Part shown: positions 1 through 5,131 of the stretch, in pieces
Layout of the letters: the number at the start of each line of letters is the position of its first letter
Position numbering within the stretch: position 1 is the stretch's first letter
DNA from: Bacillota bacterium
Lineage (GTDB): Bacteria > Bacillota > Clostridia > DSM-8532
Length of the DNA: 5,131 nucleotides
Direction of reading: 5' to 3'
NCBI GenBank assembly: GCA_023446675.1
Contig: JAEXPO010000431.1
Span: forward strand, 1 to 5,131
The notes under the pieces: model-generated
Told to the model about the DNA's origin: nothing
The model's database searches: none
The model's input: only the letters and a program-made list of their open reading frames with translations
Program-made: the position numbers and the translations under genes

Positions 1-1067
1 TCGTGTTTATTGATGAAATTGATGCCGTAGGCCGTCACAGAGGTGCAGGCCTGGGTGGCGGACATGATGAACGCGAGCAGACATTGAATCAGCTTTTAGT
101 TGAAATGGACGGATTTGGAATTAATGAAGGCGTCATTATTCTGGCAGCCACCAACCGCCCTGACATATTGGATCCCGCGCTTATGCGCCCCGGCCGTTTT
201 GATCGCCGCGTGGTTGTAAGCTATCCCGATATTAAGGGCCGCGAAGAGATCCTTAAGGTTCATTCAAAGAACAAGCCCATAGACGAGGCTGTGGATCTGA
301 AGGATATTGCCAAAACCACACCCGGCTTTACAGGAGCCGACCTGGAAAACCTTCTTAATGAAGCCGCACTTTTGGCTGCACGTAAGAATTACAAGTCCAT
401 TACAATGGAAGAAATAAAGGAAGCCAATTATAAGGTCATGATGGGGCCGGAGAAGAAAAGCCGGGTCATTAACGAGAAGGAAAAACGCATTACCGCATAC
501 CACGAGGCCGGTCATGCCATTGCCGTAAGGGCTGTTTCCACTACTGTAAAGGTGGATCGCGTGACTATCATCCCCTCCGGGCGCGCAGGGGGCTTTACCT
601 CCTTCAAGCCCGATGAAGACAGGCAATACACCACTAAAGCCCAGCTGGTCGAGCAAATTATTGTGGCCCTTGGCGGCAGAGCTGCCGAGGAGCTTATCTT
701 GGGCGAGGTCAGTACAGGTGCTTCAAGTGACCTTAAGCATGCTAACTCGATTGCCAGAGACATGATAACCAAGTACGGCATGAGCGAAGAGCTCAGCAAC
801 CTGGTATTCGGTGATGAAAACGACGAGGTATTCCTTGGTAAGAGCTACGCTCACGCCAGGAATTACAGTGAAGAAATCTCGTCAAAGATTGATGGTGAGG
901 TTAAGAAAATTATTGATGGCGCTTATAGCCGTGTGAAGGATATTCTGACGATAAACAGGAAGCAGCTGGAGGATATAACCACCGCCCTTCTTGAAAAGGA
1001 ACGTATTGATTCCGATGAGTTCGAGGAAATCTTTAAAAACGGTTACAGCCAACCCGCGCTTGTATAA
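1..1067 (+). CDS. ftsH: ATP-dependent zinc metalloprotease FtsH, 3' part (5' end outside window)
   Basis: FtsH is a membrane-anchored hexameric AAA+ protease that unfolds and degrades misfolded membrane proteins and short-lived regulators. The visible 354 residues, counted from the codon at position 3, begin with Walker B FIDEID (residues 2-7). The second region of homology follows, with [21 protein letters not shown] at about 49-69 including the probable arginine fingers R62 and R65. The protease domain has the zinc motif HEAGH at 167-171 and a conserved STGASSD segment whose D243 is the expected third zinc ligand. The GTG at position 3 is an internal valine codon, not a start; the N-terminal membrane segments, Walker A and the true start lie upstream of the window. 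Set against E. coli FtsH the C-terminal end is about 40 residues shorter, a part that varies between species. The reading frame is intact, and an intrinsic terminator lies just behind it. Identification is very secure. Confidence 0.97.
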   Translation, partial: VFIDEIDAVGRHRGAGLGGGHDEREQTLNQLLVEMDGFGINEGVIILAATNRPDILDPALMRPGRFDRRVVVSYPDIKGREEILKVHSKNKPIDEAVDLKDIAKTTPGFTGADLENLLNEAALLAARKNYKSITMEEIKEANYKVMMGPEKKSRVINEKEKRITAYHEAGHAIAVRAVSTTVKVDRVTIIPSGRAGGFTSFKPDEDRQYTTKAQLVEQIIVALGGRAAEELILGEVSTGASSDLKHANSIARDMITKYGMSEELSNLVFGDENDEVFLGKSYAHARNYSEEISSKIDGEVKKIIDGAYSRVKDILTINRKQLEDITTALLEKERIDSDEFEEIFKNGYSQPALV

Positions 1068-1088
1068 AAAAAGGACGAAAGCCAAGTG

Positions 1089-1120
1089 AAAAGCTGCATG
1101 ACAACATGCGGCTTTTTTTT
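1089..1120 (+). terminator. Rho-independent terminator after ftsH
   Basis: A 12-bp stem pairs 1089-1100 with 1105-1116 around the four-base loop ACAA, with one G-T wobble and no bulge. It runs into eight T residues at 1113-1120. It starts 22 bases after the ftsH stop and should end the ftsH transcript, so the downstream metH unit probably needs its own promoter. Confidence 0.93.
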
Positions 1121-1226
1121 AACAGTAAGACGATGTAAAAAACAGGAAACAGCCAAATGCACGGACATTTTCACAGGATCATTCTTTTCCAGTTAATGCA
1201 CATGGAAGAGGCGGAATGAAAAAACA
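1121..1226 (+). other. Intergenic region ahead of the metH unit; no clear element found
   Basis: This 106-base stretch must hold the promoter of the next unit if the preceding terminator is efficient, but I find no convincing -35/-10 pair with proper spacing. I also do not see the conserved cores of SAM or cobalamin riboswitches, nor a second terminator hairpin. A purine-rich stretch containing GAGG (1208-1211) is the only Shine-Dalgarno candidate for the gene starting at 1227. It is 15 bases away, which is long, so initiation may be weak. Confidence 0.5.
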
Positions 1227-1844
1227 ATGAATGAACTAAAGATAATTAAGCACTTGAAACCCATTTATGATAAAAGCCTTATTTATACCCGTCTGGGCTT
1301 TCACAAGCTGAAAACCGCTATTCCTCCGGAAGAGCAGCGGGAGGTCGAGCGCCTTATCGGGAAGGCGGAGGGCTTTTTGGACATAACCGCGGCCTACCGC
1401 TTTCTTGGAATTGTATCCAGAGCGGAGGAAGAAATAGGCCTGGAGGACGGAACGCTTCTAAAGGGACGCAGTATTGCCCGGTTTCTTGCCGACAGTGAAA
1501 AGGCTCTTATCATGGGAGCAACGGGCGGCAGCTTCATTATGGATGAAATTCGAAGGCTTCAGGAGGCAAAGCGGATGAGTGATGCCGTAGTTCTTGATGC
1601 AGCCGCATCGGAAATTACCGATGCAGGCTTGGATTTTGTCATGAGTCAGGTTTCCCTGCTCCTCAGACGCAGCGGAAAATCCCTTACCCGTTACCGCTAC
1701 AGTCCGGGTTACGGAGATTTCCACTTAAACCAGCAGAAGGATATTTATAGAATATTGGAAGCGCACAGGCTGGGGATTGAAATAAACCAGGCATGCTTGC
1801 TTCTTCCTGAGAAATCGGTTTTCGCGGTTGCGGGAATGGCCTAG
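1227..1844 (+). CDS. Stand-alone methionine synthase reactivation-domain protein
   Basis: This 205-residue soluble protein resembles the C-terminal S-adenosylmethionine-binding activation domain of cobalamin-dependent methionine synthase. In E. coli that domain occupies the last third of MetH and helps reductively methylate cob(II)alamin back to the active form. The best signature is RYSPGYGD at residues 157-164, matching the R-x-x-PGY motif of the SAM site. It is followed by a segment (I/L-rich, about 173-203) ending in LLPEKSVFAVAGM, like the domain's C-terminal strand. The middle part, IMGATGG (96-101) to VVLDAAASE (121-129), also fits family members. At 205 residues it is shorter than the roughly 330-residue E. 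coli domain, as in other free-standing versions. ATG 1227 is the first in-frame ATG after the stop at 1194; its GAGG ribosome site is rather distant. It lies 24 bases upstream of metH, which lacks this domain, so action in trans on that enzyme is the natural inference. Confidence 0.83.
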   Translation: MNELKIIKHLKPIYDKSLIYTRLGFHKLKTAIPPEEQREVERLIGKAEGFLDITAAYRFLGIVSRAEEEIGLEDGTLLKGRSIARFLADSEKALIMGATGGSFIMDEIRRLQEAKRMSDAVVLDAAASEITDAGLDFVMSQVSLLLRRSGKSLTRYRYSPGYGDFHLNQQKDIYRILEAHRLGIEINQACLLLPEKSVFAVAGMA

Positions 1845-1853
1845 AGATTAGTT

Positions 1854-1859
1854 AAGGGG
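1854..1859 (+). promoter_or_regulatory. Ribosome binding site of metH
   Basis: AAGGGG lies 9 bases before ATG 1869 and supports that start. It falls within the 24-base gap after the reactivation-domain gene. Confidence 0.75.
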
Positions 1860-1868
1860 TGCGGTTAA

Positions 1869-4334
1869 ATGACATGCAGGGAATTTCAGAAACTATTCAA
1901 GGATAAAATTGTACTTCTGGACGGAGCCACCGGCACTCAGATGCACCATTACGGTATGCCCGTAGGTGTCTGCCCGGAAAAGTGGGCCATGGAAAATCCG
2001 GAGGCGCTTTTAAAAGTACAGAGCGCCTACAGAGAGGCCGGCACCAAAATCCTTTATACCTTCACCTTTGGCGGATCGTCCTTAAAGCTTGAGGATTATG
2101 GCCTGTCCGAACAAACCTATGAAATAAACCGCCGCCTTGCGGCTATTACCCGAGAGGCGGGAGGCGGAGCCTGCCTTACCGCCGGGGACATTTCCTCCTG
2201 TGGCGCCCTTTTGGCGCCGTTTGGTCAAATCTCCTTTGAAGAGTCGGTGGAAAGCTTTAAAGCACAGATAAAGGGCCTTATTGACGGAGGCGTGGACTTG
2301 TTTGTCATTGAAACCATGATGGATCTTCAGGAGGCTCGGGCGGCGCTGATTGCAGTCAGGGAGCTGAGCGATCTTCCCGTTATGGCGACCCTTACCTTTG
2401 AGCCCGGAGGCAGGACCCTTATGGGAACGGATCCTGTAAGCGGCCTTGTAACTCTGCAAAGCCTGGGCGCGGACGCGGTGGGCTGTAATTGCTCGGGAGG
2501 CCCTGCCGAAATGGTGGAAATCATCCGGCAGATGAAGCCCTATGCAAAGGTACCCCTTATTGCCAAACCCAACGCAGGGCTTCCAAAGCTCATTGACGGT
2601 AAAACAGTTTTTGATATGGATGCGGAAAGCTTTTCTTCCTATGCCGAAGCGCTGGTTGATGCCGGAGTAAACGCCCTTGGCGGGTGCTGCGGAACAACTC
2701 CGGAGCATATTCAAAAGCTGACGGAAATAACCGCAGCCCTTACGCCCAAAAAAGTCCGGCGTAAAGCCGTCAGCCTTGCCTGCTCCAACAGAAGAACAGT
2801 GGAAATTTCCCCCGTGCTGCCCATGGCTGTTATTGGGGAAAGGCTGAACCCTACAGGCAAAAAGGCTCTAAAGGAAGCGCTTATAAAAGGGGATATGGAC
2901 TATGTGTCCGAAATGGCCCGTGAGCAGGTAGAAGCAGGGGCGCTGCTTCTGGATGTGAATGCAGGAGTTCCCGGCATTGATGAGGAAAAAACTCTTAAGG
3001 CCATGGTCCACGCCGTATGCGATGCGGTTTCAGCACCGCTTCTTCTGGATAGCTCCAATCCGGCTGCTCTTGAGGCTTCCCTTCGGATTTATCCGGGAAG
3101 GGCGGTTATCAATTCCGTGTCCGGAGAAGAGGAAAAGCTCACAAAAATCCTTCCCCTGGCCCAAAAGTACGGAGCCATGTTTGTGCTTCTACCGGTGGAT
3201 GACAAGGGGGTTCCTGAAACTGCGGTTGAACGTATTGAAATCATTCGGCGGGTTGCTGCGCAAGCCAAAAAGCTTGGTCTTGGAAAAGATGACTTTCTGG
3301 TGGATGGAGTGGTTATGACCGTGGCCTCCAACCAAGATGCAGCCTTGGAGGCTCTGGATGTTATTTCCTGGTGCACGGACAAATACGGTGTTAATACGGT
3401 GGTGGGGCTTTCCAATGTTTCCTTTGGCCTGCCTGCCCGTGAAAACATAAATTCCGCTTTCTTGGCCATGGCTATGAAAAGCGGCCTGAGTACAGCCATC
3501 ATGAATCCCAACAATGAGCAGATGATGCATATAAAGCGTGCAGGGGATGTGTTAAAGGCGAGGGATAAAAGCGGGCTTGCCTATATTGAATGGCATGGGG
3601 CACATCCGGAAATCCGAAAGGAAAAGCTTTCTGCCGGGGTTAAACCGGTAAAGACAGAACCTCAGGGATCCTATGACACTGAAATAAAGGCAGGCAAGTC
3701 TCCCTTGTTTGATGCCATTTTAAAGGGCTCCGGAGATATGGCCTGTGAAATTGTGCGAAATGCTCTTATCGGGGGAGAGGCACCTCAGCGCCTCATTGAC
3801 GAAGGGCTGATTCCGGCTATTCAGGAGGTTGGCCGCCTTTACGAAGAGAAGCGATACTTATTGCCCCAGCTTATCCGTGGCGCGGAGGCCATGGAAAGGG
3901 CGATGACACTTCTCACCCCGGAGCTTGAAAAGGAGCGGGGGCCTGAGGCCAGGGATAAGGGAACGGTGGTTCTGGCAACGGTTAAGGGAGATGTCCATGA
4001 TATAGGAAAAAATATCGTGGGACTTCTTCTTAAAAACTATGGCTTTAAAGTGGTGGATCTGGGCAAGGATGTATCCTCAGAGTGCATAATCGACGCAGCA
4101 AAGGCAAATAATGCGGATATAGTGGCCCTCTCCGCCCTTATGACCACAACCATGAATGAAATGCCGCTTGTGGCTCAAAAGCTCCGGGAAGAGGGCCTGA
4201 ACCTTTCTGTGATGGTGGGTGGGGCTGTCCTTGACAAGGAATTTGCCGAAAGCTTTGGCGCCTTTTATTCGTCCGATGCCTATTCGGCGGTGAGGCTGGC
4301 AGAAACGCTTATGGAAAAGCGTAACCATAAATAA
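1869..4334 (+). CDS. metH: Cobalamin-dependent methionine synthase without activation domain
   Basis: MetH (EC 2.1.1.13) transfers methyl from 5-methyltetrahydrofolate to enzyme-bound cobalamin and then to homocysteine, giving methionine and tetrahydrofolate in the cytoplasm. The 821 residues show four modules in order. The homocysteine domain (about 1-290) starts with LLDGATGTQM and has zinc cysteines C208 (in GCNCSGG) and C273/C274 (in GGCCGTTPEH). The pterin-binding domain (about 315-575) has VIGERLNPTG, LLLDVNAG, LLLDSSNP and INSVSGEE. The helical cobalamin cap (about 610-690) includes YLLPQLIRGAEAMERAM. The Rossmann cobalamin domain (about 697-818) has DVHDIGKNIV, whose H710 should be the lower axial cobalt ligand, then S755 and MVGGAVL. 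The protein ends there, against 1227 residues in E. coli, so the reactivation module is absent; the gene just upstream supplies a candidate. The TTT stretch at 759-761 places threonine where E. coli has S810. Start ATG 1869 has a good AAGGGG site. The frame is intact. Confidence 0.96.
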   Translation: MTCREFQKLFKDKIVLLDGATGTQMHHYGMPVGVCPEKWAMENPEALLKVQSAYREAGTKILYTFTFGGSSLKLEDYGLSEQTYEINRRLAAITREAGGGACLTAGDISSCGALLAPFGQISFEESVESFKAQIKGLIDGGVDLFVIETMMDLQEARAALIAVRELSDLPVMATLTFEPGGRTLMGTDPVSGLVTLQSLGADAVGCNCSGGPAEMVEIIRQMKPYAKVPLIAKPNAGLPKLIDGKTVFDMDAESFSSYAEALVDAGVNALGGCCGTTPEHIQKLTEITAALTPKKVRRKAVSLACSNRRTVEISPVLPMAVIGERLNPTGKKALKEALIKGDMDYVSEMAREQVEAGALLLDVNAGVPGIDEEKTLKAMVHAVCDAVSAPLLLDSSNPAALEASLRIYPGRAVINSVSGEEEKLTKILPLAQKYGAMFVLLPVDDKGVPETAVERIEIIRRVAAQAKKLGLGKDDFLVDGVVMTVASNQDAALEALDVISWCTDKYGVNTVVGLSNVSFGLPARENINSAFLAMAMKSGLSTAIMNPNNEQMMHIKRAGDVLKARDKSGLAYIEWHGAHPEIRKEKLSAGVKPVKTEPQGSYDTEIKAGKSPLFDAILKGSGDMACEIVRNALIGGEAPQRLIDEGLIPAIQEVGRLYEEKRYLLPQLIRGAEAMERAMTLLTPELEKERGPEARDKGTVVLATVKGDVHDIGKNIVGLLLKNYGFKVVDLGKDVSSECIIDAAKANNADIVALSALMTTTMNEMPLVAQKLREEGLNLSVMVGGAVLDKEFAESFGAFYSSDAYSAVRLAETLMEKRNHK

Positions 4335-4345
4335 AAAGGGGTTAA

Positions 4346-4353
4346 TTGGAGGT
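4346..4353 (+). promoter_or_regulatory. Strong ribosome binding site deciding the start at 4360
   Basis: TTGGAGGT, with GGAGG ending 7 bases before ATG 4360, is close to ideal. The alternative in-frame ATG at 4393 has no purine-rich site before it, so the upstream ATG is chosen. Confidence 0.85.
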
Positions 4354-4359
4354 AAGCTT

Positions 4360-4878
4360 ATGGAAGGCTTTTTAAAACTTGGTTTTTTCTCAATGGCCAA
4401 TAAAATAACCTTGGCGCTGGGGGGCTCTCTGCCCTACATTATCACAGGCGCTGTCATTGTGTCTATCTGGATCTATTTTTTATTTCTTGTACCTAAAAGC
4501 GGAAAACGCTATGCCCGCTTTACCGAGTATCTCTACGATATTTTTAATTTTGAAATAATGGTCAGCCGGGTTATTGGCAAAATTCTTTATATGGCCGCAG
4601 CCCTTGTTATTCTGGTTATTGGTGTGGTAGCCATGTTCGCGGCCAATTTCCTCAATGGACTCATTGGGCTTTTGGTTCTCGAGCTGATTCTGCGGGTTAT
4701 CTTTGAGTTCTTCCTTCTCCTGTTTAATATTCACAGCGATTTGCAGAATTTAAAGCGCAAAGCTCTGGGGGAGCCTGTAGGCGGACACCTTGCTGATGGA
4801 AACGGGACAGGGGCTTCAGACGGGGATGCTGCAGATGAGCAGGAAGAGTATGAGAGAGACGACGAAGACGAGGATTAA
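4360..4878 (+). CDS. Small membrane protein, DUF4282-like core with acidic C-terminal tail
   Basis: The function is not known. The 172-residue product has three predicted membrane segments: about 24-44 (PYIITGAVIVSIWIYFLFLV region), 75-95 (ILYMAAALVILVIGVVAMF region) and 99-123, the last two forming a tight hairpin. Residues 62-132 (FNFEIMVSRVIGKILY, then the hairpin ending LRVIFEFFLLLFNIHSDLQNLK) have the look of the DUF4282 membrane family. This is recalled from pattern, not searched. After residue 140 comes a glycine/alanine/aspartate-rich, probably disordered tail ending in 11 acidic residues out of the last 14. No signal-peptide cleavage site or catalytic motif is visible. It starts 25 bases after metH behind a strong ribosome site and no terminator separates them, so co-transcription is likely. 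Nothing in its sequence ties it to methionine or cobalamin metabolism. That it is a real gene is well supported; the family assignment is moderate. Confidence 0.85.
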   Translation: MEGFLKLGFFSMANKITLALGGSLPYIITGAVIVSIWIYFLFLVPKSGKRYARFTEYLYDIFNFEIMVSRVIGKILYMAAALVILVIGVVAMFAANFLNGLIGLLVLELILRVIFEFFLLLFNIHSDLQNLKRKALGEPVGGHLADGNGTGASDGDAADEQEEYERDDEDED

Positions 4879-4905
4879 AACGTAAAAAATACCTGAAAAA
4901 AAGGG

Positions 4906-4934
4906 TAGACAATCGGATAGGTCTATGTTAAAAT
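4906..4934 (+). promoter_or_regulatory. Sigma-A-type promoter for the tRNA cluster
   Basis: TAGACA at 4906-4911 (5 of 6 match to TTGACA) and TAAAAT at 4929-4934 (5 of 6 match to TATAAT) are separated by exactly 17 bases. A TG one base upstream of the -10 box makes it an extended -10. Transcription would begin near 4941, giving a leader of about 60 bases before tRNA-Gly. It lies downstream of the membrane protein gene, so it most likely drives the tRNA genes. Confidence 0.8.
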
Positions 4935-5002
4935 AAATTTCGCTGCATGATTAATGAAACATGGTTAAGACGTTGTTAGCGATTTAAACATGGATCTAGC
5001 AT

Positions 5003-5076
5003 GCGGGTGTAGTTCAATGGCAGAACATCAGCTTCCCAAGCTGATTGCGAGGGTTCGATTCCCTTCACCCGCTCCA
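5003..5076 (+). tRNA. tRNA-Gly, anticodon CCC
   Basis: The full cloverleaf folds. The acceptor stem is 5003-5009 with 5066-5072 (7 perfect pairs). The D stem GTTC/GAAC is 5012-5015 with 5023-5026. The anticodon stem TCAGC/GCTGA is 5028-5032 with 5040-5044, around loop TTCCCAA with anticodon CCC at 5035-5037. The T stem is 5049-5053 with 5061-5065, around TTCGATT. Discriminator T (5073) is typical of bacterial glycine tRNAs, and the 3' CCA is encoded (5074-5076). The anticodon reads GGG codons. It is the first gene of a cluster, followed after 14 bases by tRNA-Thr. Confidence 0.97.
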
Positions 5077-5090
5077 TTGTTCTAATAAAT

Positions 5091-5131
5091 GCTCTCATAG
5101 CTCAGTAGGTAGAGCGCATCCATGGTAAGGA
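5091..5131 (+). tRNA. tRNA-Thr, anticodon GGT, 5' part cut by window end
   Basis: The 41 visible bases give acceptor 5' strand GCTCTCA (5091-5097), TA, D stem GCTC/GAGC (5100-5103 with 5112-5115) and anticodon stem CATCC (5117-5121). Loop ATGGTAA (5122-5128) carries anticodon GGT at 5124-5126, and GGA begins the returning strand. GGT reads threonine ACC/ACT codons, and the body resembles bacterial tRNA-Thr(GGT). The variable loop, T arm and 3' acceptor strand lie outside the window. Base 32 is A instead of the usual pyrimidine. Confidence 0.92.

Noticed and set aside
264..1085. Several minus-strand open frames opposite ftsH
   Set aside because: They overlap a strongly conserved gene, have no recognisable motifs or ribosome sites, and their cysteine-, serine- and proline-rich products look like antisense shadows.
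1168..1198. Possible promoter TTTTCA with an AT-rich stretch near 1191-1197 ahead of the reactivation gene
   Set aside because: The -10 match is poor at any acceptable spacing, so I do not call it.
1216..1230. Tiny reading frame MKKQ ending in the TGA that overlaps ATG 1227, as a possible leader peptide
   Set aside because: Four codons with no attenuator hairpin following and no repeated regulatory codons; it is most likely chance, though the ATG at 1216 sits at a plausible distance from GAGG.
2082..3530. Long minus-strand frames of 210, 141 and 113 codons and a + strand 119-codon frame (2959-3318) inside metH
   Set aside because: All lie within the conserved metH frame, show no family features and have compositions expected of frame shadows.
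4393..4395. Internal ATG as an alternative start of the membrane protein
   Set aside because: It has no ribosome site before it, while ATG 4360 has a near-ideal GGAGG at good spacing.
4879..4905. Possible terminator after the membrane protein gene
   Set aside because: The A-rich stretch contains no stable hairpin followed by a T run; the ACCT/AGGGT complement is too short to count.
4077..4912. Minus-strand frames of 107, 84 and 62 codons over the metH 3' end and the membrane protein gene
   Set aside because: They have no supporting signals, and they are antisense to genes with good ribosome sites and coherent domain or membrane structure.
5003..5131. tRNA genes as an integration site for a mobile element
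   Set aside because: No duplicated tRNA 3' end, integrase or direct repeat is visible within the window.

Overview
The window looks like an ordinary chromosomal stretch from a low-to-moderate GC bacterium of the Firmicutes, most likely a clostridial anaerobe. This is an inference from protein style, strong GGAGG-type ribosome binding sites, a methionine synthase whose reactivation domain is a separate gene, and tRNA genes with encoded CCA ends. All supported genes lie on the + strand.

Layout: (1) Positions 1-1067 hold the 3' part of ftsH, entering the window at the Walker B motif of the AAA+ domain and running through the zinc protease domain to the true stop. A textbook intrinsic terminator follows at 1089-1120. 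(2) After a gap of about 106 bases with no recognisable riboswitch or convincing promoter, a likely three-gene transcription unit runs from 1227 to 4878. It holds a stand-alone methionine synthase reactivation-domain protein, a cobalamin-dependent methionine synthase (metH) that lacks that domain, and a small membrane protein with a DUF4282-like core and a strongly acidic tail. Gaps between these genes are 24 and 25 bases. (3) A 124-base gap carries a good sigma-A-type promoter (4906-4934). It leads into a tRNA cluster: a complete tRNA-Gly(CCC) at 5003-5076 and the first 41 bases of a tRNA-Thr(GGT) running off the end.

Functionally, MetH moves a methyl group from methyltetrahydrofolate through cobalamin to homocysteine. 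The upstream protein most likely serves in trans to rescue MetH when its cobalamin becomes oxidised, the job done in Escherichia coli by the C-terminal domain of a single long MetH. The role of the membrane protein is unknown. FtsH is a membrane quality-control protease, separated from the metH unit by the terminator. I see no mobile element, CRISPR array, phage gene or clearly novel system. The points most worth a second look are the split MetH arrangement and the membrane protein placed directly behind metH.
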